From Kribbella sp. ALI-6-A (GTDB taxonomy: Bacteria > Actinomycetota > Actinomycetes > Propionibacteriales > Kribbellaceae), in contig NZ_MTQN01000010.1 of NCBI RefSeq assembly GCF_001984195.1, forward strand, positions 434,001 to 498,000: DNA of 64,000 nt, in the 5' to 3' direction. Made by a program: the position numbers and the translations under genes. Below the pieces are notes generated by a model. It worked only from the letters and a program-made list of their open reading frames with translations, was not told where the DNA came from and did not search any database. This document shows positions 53,592-62,689 of the stretch, piece by piece; the first letter of the stretch is position 1, and every line of letters begins with the position of its first letter.

Positions 53592-54405
53592 TGTCTCCTG
53601 GATGAACCGCCTTTGCCAGGAAAGTAACGAGGTCTTCGATCACGCGGTCGGGGTGTGCCAGGTGAACGGCATGGCCGACGCCGCTGTACAAGACGTGGCG
53701 GGCGTCGGGGATGCCATGCAGGAGCACACTCTGATCACTGCTGACAAAGGCGTCCTGGTCCCCGGATATCAGGAGAGTCGGCGCCGTGATCCGACCGCGG
53801 ATCGCCGTCGGGTCGGCGTCGATCAGCCCGCGCAGTGTCGCCTTCCAGATCTGAGCAGGGACCTTGAGGCTTTCGCCGACCAAGACGTCGACAAACTCCT
53901 CGGGCACCCCTTCGGGGCACGTGCCGCGTACGAACTCCCGGACAAAGGCACGGTCCAGCGGGTCTTCGAGGGCCGAGATTTCCTTCCAAGCCTCGGCTAG
54001 CGCCGGCTTGTCGGAAAGGGTGGCGGGAGTGCTGATGAGGACCAGGGCCGAGACGCGCTCGGGCGCGCTGCCTGCGATGAACTGCGAGACCAGGCCGCCG
54101 CTGGAGGATCCGACGAAGACTGCACGTTCGACGCCGACCGCGTCCAAGAACCCCACCATGTCGGTGGCGAGTTCTTCGGGGCTGTAGCCCTCCGGGGGGC
54201 GATCGGCGTCGCCGTGGCCACGCTGAGTCGGCGCATAGCCGTGCAGAGGCGCCGGGAGACTCCGAAGAACACGATCGAAGTACCGCCAGGACTCGACGTA
54301 GGCGTGCACGAACACGACCGGGGTGCCTGCGGGGTCACCTGTCTCGGCGTAAGGGAGCGTGAGCCCGCTTCCCAGGGTTGCGGTCCTGATCCTGACGGCG
54401 TCCAT
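53578..54405 (-). CDS. Alpha/beta-fold hydrolase
   Basis: 275 residues. Nucleophile Ser in FVGSSSGGLVSQ (G-x-S-x-G), acid in LISGDQDAFVS and His in YSGVGHAVHLAHP; oxyanion region VVFVHAYVESWRYFD. It resembles small esterase/haloperoxidase-like members. The ATG at 54405 is favoured by AGGAGG 7 bases upstream on the minus strand; an ATG two codons earlier is alternative. The stop overlaps the next (frameshifted) gene's GTG, so the two were an operon. Confidence 0.88.
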   Translation of the reverse strand: MDAVRIRTATLGSGLTLPYAETGDPAGTPVVFVHAYVESWRYFDRVLRSLPAPLHGYAPTQRGHGDADRPPEGYSPEELATDMVGFLDAVGVERAVFVGSSSGGLVSQFIAGSAPERVSALVLISTPATLSDKPALAEAWKEISALEDPLDRAFVREFVRGTCPEGVPEEFVDVLVGESLKVPAQIWKATLRGLIDADPTAIRGRITAPTLLISGDQDAFVSSDQSVLLHGIPDARHVLYSGVGHAVHLAHPDRVIEDLVTFLAKAVHPGDSEPG

Positions 54406-54587
54406 GGCCATTCCTCCTGCCGCGCGTCGCGGTTTGCCGGGACCAGTGACCTGGCGGTCACTGGTCCCGACGGATTCACCGCAGCGGCGCCCTTGGATCC
54501 TGACCGTACGACCACGCGTCAGTCGTTGGGAATGGCATCGATCAGGAACGGCGCGTCCGTGCCGTGCGCAGCGGTAGCCGCTCGGAG

Positions 54588-55232
54588 TCAGGCGTCTGCT
54601 GGGAACGGAACGCCGGTGTTGGAGTGGCACCTGTAGCCGTTGGGGTTCTTGGCCAGGTACTGCTGGTGGTACCCCTCGGCGTAGTAGAACGTCGACGCCG
54701 GCGCGATCTCCGTGGTGATGTCGCCGTAGCCGCGGGGCTTGATGACCGGGGCGTAGAGGTCGCGCGTGCGCTCGGCCTCCGCGCGCTGCTCGTCGGTGGT
54801 GTAGTAGATCGCCGAGCGGTACTGGGAGCCCAGGTCGTTGCCCTGGCGCATGCCCTGGGTCGGGTCGTGGGTTTCCCAGAAGACCTTCAGCAGGTCGGTG
54901 AAGGTGGTCTTGGTGGGGTCGTAGACGACGCGGACCGCCTCGGTGTGGCCGGTGCCGCCGGTGCAGACCTCCTCGTACGACGGGTTGGGGGTGTACCCGC
55001 CCGCGTAGCCGACCGCCGTGGTGTAGACGCCGGGCTGCTGCCAGAAGATCTCCTCGGTGCCCCAGAAACAGCCGGTGCCGAACCAGACCTCGGCGTAGCC
55101 CTCGGGCGCCGGCGCCGTCTGCGGCGTACCGAGCACGATGTTGTCGGCCGGGACCGCGTAGCCGGGCTCCGGGCGGCCGGGCAGGGCTGCCGACGGCTCG
55201 ACCAGAGCGGTGTTGCGCTTGAAGAACGACAT
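54588..55232 (-). CDS. msrA: Peptide methionine (S)-sulfoxide reductase
   Basis: Repairs oxidised methionine using thioredoxin. 214 residues. Catalytic motif [13 protein letters not shown] contains the nucleophilic Cys; [20 protein letters not shown] and [11 protein letters not shown] are classic. The resolving-Cys arrangement is short: [13 protein letters not shown] carries a C-terminal cysteine. An N-terminal extension of about 40 residues ([20 protein letters not shown]) is typical of actinobacterial MsrA. Start 55232. Confidence 0.95.
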   Translation of the reverse strand: MSFFKRNTALVEPSAALPGRPEPGYAVPADNIVLGTPQTAPAPEGYAEVWFGTGCFWGTEEIFWQQPGVYTTAVGYAGGYTPNPSYEEVCTGGTGHTEAVRVVYDPTKTTFTDLLKVFWETHDPTQGMRQGNDLGSQYRSAIYYTTDEQRAEAERTRDLYAPVIKPRGYGDITTEIAPASTFYYAEGYHQQYLAKNPNGYRCHSNTGVPFPADA

Positions 55233-55319
55233 CTCACGCCTCTCGCAGAATGACTTTCATAGTCTCCCAACACGGAGCCGGAGGCGAACCTTCCCCGGCG
55301 TGCTTACGGCGCGATGACG

Positions 55320-56771
55320 TCACGCGATCAGCGCGGACGCCGTCCGCCGGGCCGCCGGGCCCCGCTCGGTCAGTTGCCCGTACGACGCCGCCAGCAGCTC
55401 GACGGCGTGACGCAGCGTGTCCGGGTCCTGCGTGTACGGCAACCGCATGAACGTCTCCAGCCCGCCCTCGGGCGAGAACCGCGTCCCCGCCACCAGCAGT
55501 ACGCCGTTACGCTGCGCTACCCCCACCAGCGAAGACCCGACCGGCGCGGGCAGCTCGCACCACATCGACAGCCCGCCGCCGGGCAGTGTGAACTTCCACT
55601 CCGGCAGCACAGACCGCAACGCCGAGGCCAGCGCGTCCCGCCGCTCGCGTAGCCCTGCTCGCCGTTCCGGCAGAATCGAGGCACGGTCCCGCAGTAGCCG
55701 GGCGACGACCAATTGCTCGAGCACAGGCGCGCCGAGGTCCATCGAGGCCCGCGCGTCCAGGATCCGCGCGACCAGCGGTTCCGGCACTCGCAGCCAGCCG
55801 ATCCGCAGCCCGCCCCAGAACGACTTGCTCACCGAGCCGATCGTGATCACGCCGGGGTCGTACGCCGCGAACGGCGGCGGCATCTGCTGCCCGTCCAGAG
55901 CCAGCTCGTACAGGGTTTCGTCGATGATCGCCGTCGTCCGGCTGCGCGCGAACGCGATCGCCAGCCGCTGCCGGTCCGCCGCGGACATCAGCCGGCCGGT
56001 CGGGTTCTGGAAGTCGACCACCAGCCAGGCGGCCCGCGGCGCGGTCTGCCGAATCGTTGCCTCCAGCAAGGGCAGGTCCCAGCCGCCGGGGCTCATCGGC
56101 GCGGCGACGACCCGCGCGCCGCTGCGCCGGATCGCGTCGACGGAGTTCGGATGGGTCGGGCTCTCGGTCAGCACGCGATCCCCGATCTGGGTCATCGCCC
56201 GGATCGCGATCGACGTCGCCGCCAGCGCTCCGGCCGTGACGATGATCTGGTCCGCGGACGTCGGCAGCCCCCGCGCCTGGTACGACGCGGCGATCTCCTC
56301 GCGCAGCGCCGGCAAGCCCTGCGGGTGGTACCCGGGCGTCGCCAGGTGGTACGGCAGATCCTCCAGCGCCTCGGCGACCGCCGTACTGATGCCCGGTACG
56401 GCGGGGGAGGCGGCGCAGGTGAAGTCGTACAGCCCGCCGGTGTCGATGCCCGGCGCGTGGTGCCGGCCGAGCTCCGGCTCGATCCGTGACGGCAGCGCGG
56501 TCACGCTGCCCGAGCCGCGCCGACTGGTCAGGTACCCACGATCGCGCAGCTCCCGGTACGCCGAGGCGACCGTCGTCCGGCTGACCCCCAGGGCGTCGGT
56601 CAGCTCCCGCTCACTCGGCAGCCGTGAGCCGGGCATGATCCGGCCGTCCGCGATCAGCAGCCGGAGCCGTTCCGCGAGCGCCCGGTACGCCGGTCCGCCG
56701 GTGTCCGACCATGCTCCGAGCAGGCCGGTCAGGCTGCTCGCGGGAAGCTGTTGCCCAGTCATGCAGTCCAC
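55320..56771 (-). CDS. MocR/GntR-type regulator with aminotransferase domain (YczR-like)
   Basis: 483 residues: GntR winged helix (RLRLLIADGRIMPGSRLPSE, VSRTTVASAYRELRDRGYL) fused to a fold-type I aminotransferase domain with the PLP lysine in GSVSKSFWGGLRIGW. MocR proteins use PLP as effector. It is divergent from a YczE-like membrane gene, the usual partner of YczR regulators. Start is GTG 56771 or ATG 56762. ATTGC-GCAAT at 56773-56782 in the promoter is a likely binding half. Confidence 0.9.
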   Translation of the reverse strand: MDCMTGQQLPASSLTGLLGAWSDTGGPAYRALAERLRLLIADGRIMPGSRLPSERELTDALGVSRTTVASAYRELRDRGYLTSRRGSGSVTALPSRIEPELGRHHAPGIDTGGLYDFTCAASPAVPGISTAVAEALEDLPYHLATPGYHPQGLPALREEIAASYQARGLPTSADQIIVTAGALAATSIAIRAMTQIGDRVLTESPTHPNSVDAIRRSGARVVAAPMSPGGWDLPLLEATIRQTAPRAAWLVVDFQNPTGRLMSAADRQRLAIAFARSRTTAIIDETLYELALDGQQMPPPFAAYDPGVITIGSVSKSFWGGLRIGWLRVPEPLVARILDARASMDLGAPVLEQLVVARLLRDRASILPERRAGLRERRDALASALRSVLPEWKFTLPGGGLSMWCELPAPVGSSLVGVAQRNGVLLVAGTRFSPEGGLETFMRLPYTQDPDTLRHAVELLAASYGQLTERGPAARRTASALIA

Positions 56772-56772
56772 T

Positions 56773-56782
56773 ATTGCGCAAT
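56773..56782. promoter_or_regulatory. ATTGCGCAAT palindrome in the yczR-yczE interval
   Basis: A 10-bp perfect palindrome adjacent to the GTG start of the MocR gene, followed by TGGCTATCGATC. The 53-base interval between the divergent starts must hold both promoters and the operator. ATTG/CAAT boxes are known from MocR sites, but their exact architecture here is unproven. Confidence 0.45.
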
Positions 56783-56824
56783 TGGCTATCGATCACCAGG
56801 CCACTGGCACCCAAACTGGAGTGT

Positions 56825-57502
56825 GTGACCGCCACCGCAGAACCAACCACGCCGCCCCGCACGCTCGCCGCGCTCAACCCGATCGAGCAGCTCCGGGCCG
56901 GCCGCCTGCCGCGCCGGCTGGTCCAGCTCTACGTCGGGCTGATCCTGTACGGCGCCTCGATGGGCCTGATGATCGAGAGCCACCTCGGCCTCGACCCGTG
57001 GGACGTGCTGCACTCCGGCATCACCGCGCACCTGCCGCTGACCTTCGGCACGGTGGTGATCGCGATGAGTTTCGTCGTCCTGCTGCTCTGGATCCCGCTG
57101 CGGCAGTGGCCCGGGCTCGGCACGATCAGCAACGCGATCGTGATCGGCCTGGTCACCGACCTGTCGCTGGCGCTGCTGCCGACGCCGGACGCACTGTGGG
57201 TGCGGATCCTGTTCCTCACCATCGGCGGCATCGCGCTGAACGCGCTGGCCGGCGCGCTCTACATCGGCGCCCAGTTCGGCCCGGGACCGCGCGACGGGAT
57301 GATGACCGGTCTCGTACGCCGTACCGGTCTGAGCGTGCGGCTGGTCCGCACCAGCATCGAGGTGACGGTGCTCGCCGTCGGCTGGCTGCTCGGTGGCGTG
57401 GTCGGTCTGGGCACCGTCGCCTACGCCCTGGCGATCGGTCCGCTGGTCCACATCCTGCTGCCGATCTTCACCGTCCAGCTGCCGGCGCGCGCGAAGTCCT
57501 AG
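56825..57502 (+). CDS. YczE/YyaS/YitT-family membrane protein
   Basis: 225 residues with five transmembrane helices: LVQLYVGLILYGASMGLMIE, TFGTVVIAMSFVVLLLWIPL, GTISNAIVIGLVTDLSLALL, ILFLTIGGIALNALAGALYI and VTVLAVGWLLGGVVGLGTVA. The family signature LGLDPWDVLHSG and GPGPRDGMMTGL is evident. Function unknown, probably transport. GTG 56825 with GGAG 4-8 bases upstream. Typically regulated by the divergent MocR (YczR) gene, as here. Confidence 0.9.
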   Translation: MTATAEPTTPPRTLAALNPIEQLRAGRLPRRLVQLYVGLILYGASMGLMIESHLGLDPWDVLHSGITAHLPLTFGTVVIAMSFVVLLLWIPLRQWPGLGTISNAIVIGLVTDLSLALLPTPDALWVRILFLTIGGIALNALAGALYIGAQFGPGPRDGMMTGLVRRTGLSVRLVRTSIEVTVLAVGWLLGGVVGLGTVAYALAIGPLVHILLPIFTVQLPARAKS

Positions 57503-57522
57503 GCGGACGGCGAAACTGCAGA

Positions 57523-58548
57523 TCAGTCGAACCGGGCCGGTCGGCATCCCTCCAGCTCAGGCTCGGGCCGACCGGTGAGGATCTCGGACGCGGCGAGCCT
57601 CCCGACCGCGGCGGCCAGGGTGATCGCGGAGTGCATCACGGCGACGTACAGGCCCTGGGTGCCGGCCGGTGCGCCGATGATCGGCTCGCCGTCGACGGGC
57701 ATCGGTCGCCAGCCGATCTCGACCGAGACGACCTCCGCGTCGCCGGCACCACCGAAGGCGGCGGCGAACCGGTCACGAACACGCTCGGCGGTCGCGAGCA
57801 GCGCGGCCTGATCGGTCTCACCGCTGTACGCCGCCGGCGCGAGGACCGTGCCGTCGTCGAGTTGCCGGGCCTCCAGCGCCGGCGTCGCGACGATCGACCG
57901 GACCAGGCCGGGCTTCGCGCGCAGCCGGACGAGGATTGCCGGCGACGGCTCGACGGGCAGGGTGGCGCCCATCCCGGCGCAGAGGGCGACGCTGCCGGTT
58001 CCGGCCGCCAGGACGACGGTCGTTGCGGGAAGGTGGCCGGCGGTCGTCCGTACGCCGGTGACCGTCCCTGTCTCGTGGTCGAGGGCGATCGCCGGCGTCC
58101 CTGTCAGCAGCCGCGCGCCCCGCTCACGGGCGGCTGCGGTGAGGAGCTCGACCGCCGCGACCGGGTCGAATGCCCCGTCCTCGGGGCTGTGCGTGGCCTC
58201 GGCCGGGGGATCGAGCAGGTGCGGCTCGAGTGCCGGGAGGTCGTCTGTGCTCGGCCCCGGCGTGGCGTCGAACCCGTCCCAGCTCAGTGAACCCGTCCAG
58301 CGGATCGACAGCGCGGGAAGCTCCGCCTCCAGGCGGCGGTAGTCGTCGAGCGCGAGATACCGCAGCGGTGCCGAGGGCAGGTCGCTGGTGACCGGACGTC
58401 CGATCCACGCGAACGAAGCCCGGGTGGCGCCCGAACCGGGCAGGCCGGCGTCGATCAGCGTGACCGGTCGGCCCTGCCCGCTGAGGTGGTAGGCCAGCGA
58501 CGCACCGACGATGCCGGCGCCGACCACGACAATGCTGGGATCCGCCAT
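57523..58548 (-). CDS. FAD-dependent amine/amino-acid oxidoreductase (DAO type)
   Basis: 341 residues. FAD-binding IVVVGAGIVGASLAYHLSGQ at the N-terminus, GLPGSGATRASFAWIGRP (substrate/FAD loop), and the C-terminal second FAD site EIGWRPMPVDGEPIIGA, VAVMHSAITLAAAVGRLAA. The family includes glycine oxidase, D-amino-acid oxidase and sarcosine oxidase; G-SGAT after the beta-2 strand resembles actinobacterial DAO members of unknown substrate. Convergent with the YczE gene. Start 58548. Confidence 0.88.
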   Translation of the reverse strand: MADPSIVVVGAGIVGASLAYHLSGQGRPVTLIDAGLPGSGATRASFAWIGRPVTSDLPSAPLRYLALDDYRRLEAELPALSIRWTGSLSWDGFDATPGPSTDDLPALEPHLLDPPAEATHSPEDGAFDPVAAVELLTAAARERGARLLTGTPAIALDHETGTVTGVRTTAGHLPATTVVLAAGTGSVALCAGMGATLPVEPSPAILVRLRAKPGLVRSIVATPALEARQLDDGTVLAPAAYSGETDQAALLATAERVRDRFAAAFGGAGDAEVVSVEIGWRPMPVDGEPIIGAPAGTQGLYVAVMHSAITLAAAVGRLAASEILTGRPEPELEGCRPARFD

Positions 58549-58603
58549 CCCGTTGTTCTAGCAAAGCGGGCATCGTCACGACACCGAATATCGACGCCCA
58601 GGA

Positions 58604-58645
58604 CACAGCACGGCCCGGACCACGCTCGGTCCGGGCCGTGCTGTG
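58604..58645. terminator. Strong hairpin terminator
   Basis: 18-bp perfect arms CACAGCACGGCCCGGACC (58604-58621) and its complement (58628-58645) with a six-base loop, between the FAD gene and the MMPL gene. On the minus strand it lies just after the MMPL stop (58675), so it ends that transcript and insulates the FAD gene. Confidence 0.8.
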
Positions 58646-58674
58646 CAGGACCCCTCAGCCTGCAGACCGTGGGA

Positions 58675-60834
58675 CTAGCCGACCGGCTCCAGTGCGCGCT
58701 GCTCTTCGGCGGGCCGCTGGTTCTTCAGCTTGCGCGGCCACCACGCTCTGGTCCCCAGCAGCGCGGTCACGCTCGGCACCAGGAAGATCGACATCACGAA
58801 CGCCGAGATCGCGATCCCGACGGCGACCGAGAAGCCCATCTCGGTCAGCAGCGCCATACCGGCCAGCATCAGCGAGGAGAACGTGCCGGCCAGGATCAGC
58901 CCGGCCGCCGCGACCGACGGACCGCCGTGCTCGATCGCCAGGTCGGCCGAGGTGCGCGGATCGGTGCCCTGCTCGGCCTCCTCGCGCAGCCGGGCGATCA
59001 TCAGGATGTTGTAGTCGGTGCCGATGGCAACAACGAACAGATAGAGCATGATCGGCAGCGAGAACGACACCCCGGCCTGCCCGGCGGCGCCCTGGAACAC
59101 CAGCACCGTCGCACCCGTCGTGCTGAAGAAGCTGAGCACCACCGCGATCATCAGCACCAATGGCGCCAGCAGACTGCGCAGCAGCAGCGCCAGGATGACG
59201 GCGATCAGGCCGCCGGCGACCGGGAAGATCACCGCCAGGTCGCGGCTGTTGGCGTCCCGGATGTCGGTGTAGCTCGCGGTCACGCCGCCGAGCAGCGTCG
59301 TCGTACCGGCCGGAGCCTCGGCGTGGGCCGCGTCCTTCAGAGCACCGTCGACCAGGTCGAGGGACTCCGCCGCGTACGGCGCGCCGTCCAGTACGACGTT
59401 GATCTGGGCAACGGTCTTGTCCTGGTTCAGCAGCGCGGGGGAGCCGTCGGCCGAGGCGGGCAGGACCGCTCCGACGCCGTCGACGGCCGCGAGCTTGCCG
59501 GCGTACTGCTTGAGCTCGGCCGGGTCGAGCGGGCTGCCGTCGGTGCTCTTCACGTAGACGGAGGTCGGGTTCAGCGCGCCGGCCGGGAAGCCGGTCTGCA
59601 GGTCCTTGATCGCGCGGGACGACTCGGTGTCGTCGGGCAGCTGGGCGAACGCGTCGTAGTCGATCTTCATCCCGAGCGTGCCGAGCGCCAGCGCGACCAT
59701 CAGGCCGCCGGAGATCGCCGCGACCACGGCCGGGCGACGGGCGGTGAACTGGCCGAAGCGCTTGAACATCGCGCCCTTCGGCGTCTTCTGCCACGACTTC
59801 GACGGCCAGAACACCTTCGGGCCGAGCAGCGCGACCACGGCCGGGATCAGGGTGATCGCGGCGAACGCCATCACCGCGACCGCGATCGCCAGGCCCGGTC
59901 CGAGGCTCTTGAAGCCGCCGAAGACCGCCAGCAGCAACGCGCTGAACGACACCACGATCGCGCCGGCCGCGGAGACGATCACCTCGGCGACCCGGCCGGC
60001 CGCGGTGATCAGCGCCTGCTTCGGCTCCTCGCCGGCGCGCAGGCGTTCGCGGTACCGGAAGAGCAGGAACAGGATGTAGTCGGTGCCGACGCCGTACAGC
60101 ACGACGGTCAGGATCGTCTGCAGGTCCTGGGTGACCTGCAGGTCGAACGCCTTGGCCGCGAGCGCGATCAGGCCGGGCGCGATCGCGCTGACCAGACCGA
60201 CGGTGAGGATCGGCAGCAGGGCCGCGACCGGGCTGCGGTAGATGAACAGCAGCAGGCCGATGATCAGCACGACGGTGGCGATGCCGACCACGACGAACGC
60301 GTTCTCGAAGGCGTCCTGGTTGTCCAGGAACAAGGCGGCGTCGCCGGTCACGCCGTACTCCAGACCGCTGTCGGCCAGCGCCGAGCCGGTCACGTCGCGG
60401 ACCTTCTGGACGGCGTCGAGCACGGCCTGGTCGTCGGCCAGACCCTTCAGGCCGACGCTGACCAGCTGGACCTGCTTGTTCGGCGAGAGGGCCTGGGGGC
60501 CGGTGACCGCCGCGGTGACGCGCTCGATCTTCGCGTCGTTGATCGACTTGGCCAGACCGGTCACCTCGGCCTGGTCGGCCGCGGACAGCTCACCGCCGCC
60601 GGACCGTTTGACCACGATGCTCGCGGTCGCGTCGTTGGTCTGGCCGAACGCGTCGGCCGCCAGCTTCTGCGCCTGCACCGACTCGTAGGAGTCGGGCAGG
60701 AAGCTGGCCTGGTCCTTGCTGGTGACGTCGGCCAGCGTCGGCGCGAAGGCGAGCACGGCGACGGCCGCGATCACCCAGGCGGCGATCACCTTCCACGGGT
60801 GGTGGACGACGAACCGTCCGAGTCGGTTGAACAC
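58675..60834 (-). CDS. MMPL-family RND transporter
   Basis: 719 residues with two blocks of six transmembrane helices, each preceded by a large loop, the MMPL layout. GTG start (60834), VFNRLGRFVVHHPWKVIAAW is the N-terminal signature. GTDYILFLLFRYRERLRAG and GTDYNILMIARLREEAEQG show the conserved G-T-D-Y with the proton-relay Asp in helices 4 and 10. Exports lipids or drugs; substrate unknown. AGGAGG lies 6 bases before the start. Controlled by the divergent TetR (operator at 60860-60900). Confidence 0.93.
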   Translation of the reverse strand: MFNRLGRFVVHHPWKVIAAWVIAAVAVLAFAPTLADVTSKDQASFLPDSYESVQAQKLAADAFGQTNDATASIVVKRSGGGELSAADQAEVTGLAKSINDAKIERVTAAVTGPQALSPNKQVQLVSVGLKGLADDQAVLDAVQKVRDVTGSALADSGLEYGVTGDAALFLDNQDAFENAFVVVGIATVVLIIGLLLFIYRSPVAALLPILTVGLVSAIAPGLIALAAKAFDLQVTQDLQTILTVVLYGVGTDYILFLLFRYRERLRAGEEPKQALITAAGRVAEVIVSAAGAIVVSFSALLLAVFGGFKSLGPGLAIAVAVMAFAAITLIPAVVALLGPKVFWPSKSWQKTPKGAMFKRFGQFTARRPAVVAAISGGLMVALALGTLGMKIDYDAFAQLPDDTESSRAIKDLQTGFPAGALNPTSVYVKSTDGSPLDPAELKQYAGKLAAVDGVGAVLPASADGSPALLNQDKTVAQINVVLDGAPYAAESLDLVDGALKDAAHAEAPAGTTTLLGGVTASYTDIRDANSRDLAVIFPVAGGLIAVILALLLRSLLAPLVLMIAVVLSFFSTTGATVLVFQGAAGQAGVSFSLPIMLYLFVVAIGTDYNILMIARLREEAEQGTDPRTSADLAIEHGGPSVAAAGLILAGTFSSLMLAGMALLTEMGFSVAVGIAISAFVMSIFLVPSVTALLGTRAWWPRKLKNQRPAEEQRALEPVG

Positions 60835-60859
60835 GGGACCCCTCCTGCCTTGCCGGTCT

Positions 60860-60900
60860 CTACCTGCCGGTCGGTTGGTAGACTACCTGCCGCACGGTAG
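60860..60900. promoter_or_regulatory. Two TetR operator copies between MMPL and TetR genes
   Basis: CTACC-x12-GGTAG repeats: CTACCTGCCG...GGTTGGTAG at 60860-60881 (inner CCG/CGG) and CTACCTGCCGCACGGTAG at 60883-60900. Both share CTACCTGCCG and end in GGTAG, in tandem. TAGGCT (60898-60903) could be the TetR -10 box, so binding would repress both genes. Confidence 0.65.
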
Positions 60901-60925
60901 GCTGGCCAAATGAGAAAGTAGGGGC

Positions 60926-61543
60926 ATGCAGCAGGAGACCCCGATCGATGACCGCCGGACGACGGCGTCCAGGCAGCAGCCGCGTGACACCAAGGCGGAG
61001 ATCCACCGGGCGGCGCTCGAGCTGTTCAGCGGGCAGGGGTACGAGAAGACCAGCCTGCGGGAGATCGCCGAGCAGGTCGGCATCACCAAGGCGTCGCTGT
61101 ACTACCACTACTCGTCGAAGCAGGAGCTGCTGAAGGCGATCATCGGCACGTTCTTCGACGACATCAACGCGGTGTTCGAGCGGATCGAAACCACGCCGTG
61201 GTCGCTGGAGGTCGAGCAGGAGCTGCTCAGCGCCTACCTGGACGTGGTGATCAAGCACCGGGGCACGGGACCGACCCTCCTGCGCGACATCGCGGCGGTG
61301 CTGGCGGCGTTCGGGGACGACCTCGACGACCTGATCGCCCGCAGCCGCAACTTCCAGTCCTGGCTGGCCGGCCCTGATCCCGAGCCCCGCGACCGGGTGA
61401 TCGCCTCCGCCGCGGTCGAGGTGGTCGGTGCCGTCCTGTCCTCAGGTCTGGAACCCGCCCAGCTCAGCGACGCCGAGCTCCGCCAGACGCTGCTGGAAGC
61501 GGCCACCGCCGTACTGTCGGGGCGGCGCAACATCCCGTCCTGA
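60926..61543 (+). CDS. TetR-family regulator of the MMPL transporter
   Basis: 205 residues. Helix-turn-helix: TSLREIAEQVGITKASLYYH followed by YSSKQELLKAI. A 15-residue N-terminal arm (MQQETPIDDRRTTAS) precedes it. Ligand domain KHRGTGPTLLRDIAAVLAAF. ATG 60926. The 41-bp operator pair and 92-base gap to the divergent MMPL gene are typical of a local repressor-exporter pair. A strong terminator follows at 61553-61582. Confidence 0.92.
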   Translation: MQQETPIDDRRTTASRQQPRDTKAEIHRAALELFSGQGYEKTSLREIAEQVGITKASLYYHYSSKQELLKAIIGTFFDDINAVFERIETTPWSLEVEQELLSAYLDVVIKHRGTGPTLLRDIAAVLAAFGDDLDDLIARSRNFQSWLAGPDPEPRDRVIASAAVEVVGAVLSSGLEPAQLSDAELRQTLLEAATAVLSGRRNIPS

Positions 61544-61552
61544 CGCACAGAA

Positions 61553-61582
61553 GGCGAGCCCGAGCCTTTGCTCGGACTCGCC
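61553..61582. terminator. Bidirectional terminator between convergent genes
   Basis: GGCGAG-c-CCGAGC (61553-61565) and GCTCGG-a-CTCGCC (61570-61582), one mismatch, loop CTTT. It lies between TetR and the convergent hendecad-repeat gene ending at 61599. Confidence 0.8.
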
Positions 61583-61598
61583 CGCTTGTGCGTGTAGG

Positions 61599-62681
61599 TC
61601 AGTCTCTGCTCGGACCGCTCTGGCCCGGCCCCTCCTGCTTGCGGTGCTGACCGGGCTTCTGCTCGCCCGTCGCCGCCGATTCCTGGCCGGCCGGGGCCGT
61701 GGGGGAGTGGATCCCCGACGGCGGTGCGACGCCGGTCAGCGCCGAAGCCATCGCCTGGGACGCCTCCAGGTTGCGATCGCCCGCGACGGCCTGCCGGCCC
61801 TCCGCGGTCTGCTGCGGGACGCCGGTCTGCTTGGTGTCGTAGTTGTTCTCGATGTACGCCGCGAGCGCCGCCGCCTTGGCCGGGCGCTGCTCCTCGGGCG
61901 AGGCGAAGTAGTCGGCCGCGAGTTGCGCCATCACCAGCTCGGGCTTCTGCAACTTCTGGTCGGGCGAGAGCGTCGGGTCCATCCGGGCCGCCGCGAGACC
62001 GGCCAGGGCAGCGCTGGCCTTGGCCGCGCCCTTGCTGATCTGGTGGTTGACGAAGGCCGCGGACCGGTCGTACTTGTCACCGACCCAGGCCGCCGACTTG
62101 TCGACCTTGTCGTCCACCCACTGCTCCACCGGGGCGAGCTTCTCGTCGACCCACTGCTGCACGGGCTCGGCCTTCTCGTTGACCCAGTTCTCGGCGCGGA
62201 CCGCCTGGACCTGCGCCCACTGGTTGGCGGCGCTCAGGCCCTCGCGGCCCTTCGACCACGCCCAGCGGCCGCCCGCCGCGATTCCGCGCGCGGCACCCCG
62301 CGCCATCGACAGGCCGGCGTCGCGCGCGAGGCTGACCGCCGCGTCGCGCGCCTGGACGACGGACTCCCGCGTCGGCATGCTCAGCCCACGCGACTGCTCG
62401 GCCCGGTGCCGACCGCCCTGCGCCTGGTTGAGCGCACGGTCCGTACCGGCGAGGCGCTGCGCGAACTGGCTCAGCCGGGTCATCGTGTTGCGGATCGCGC
62501 GGATGCCCCGGGCGACGCCGTTGATGATCGGACCGACGGACGCCGCGACCCGGATCACCCGGCCCAGGGCCTGCTGCTCGCGAGGGCTGAGCGCGGACAG
62601 CGAGCGGGCGGCGCCGTCCACGTCACCGGGCGTCCACGGCGTCAGTCCGCGACGCTCGGGTCCTTCGTTCGGTGTGCTCAT
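61599..62681 (-). CDS. Hendecad-repeat hypothetical protein
   Basis: 360 residues, helical, no signal peptide, glutamine/serine-rich tail. From about residue 165 are five 11-residue repeats: NWVNEKAEPVQ, QWVDEKLAPVE, QWVDDKVDKSA, AWVGDKYDRSA, AFVNHQISKGA, consensus x-W-V-D-E-K-x(5). Such repeats make long amphipathic helices that lie on membranes or coil together. The C-terminal region (DPTLSPDQKLQKPELVMAQL, EEQRPAKAAALAAYIENNYD) is a separate helical domain. No known family recognised. The start is 8 bases after the preceding gene's stop, so the two form an operon. Confidence 0.65.
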   Translation of the reverse strand: MSTPNEGPERRGLTPWTPGDVDGAARSLSALSPREQQALGRVIRVAASVGPIINGVARGIRAIRNTMTRLSQFAQRLAGTDRALNQAQGGRHRAEQSRGLSMPTRESVVQARDAAVSLARDAGLSMARGAARGIAAGGRWAWSKGREGLSAANQWAQVQAVRAENWVNEKAEPVQQWVDEKLAPVEQWVDDKVDKSAAWVGDKYDRSAAFVNHQISKGAAKASAALAGLAAARMDPTLSPDQKLQKPELVMAQLAADYFASPEEQRPAKAAALAAYIENNYDTKQTGVPQQTAEGRQAVAGDRNLEASQAMASALTGVAPPSGIHSPTAPAGQESAATGEQKPGQHRKQEGPGQSGPSRD

Positions 62682-62689
62682 CGGTTCTC

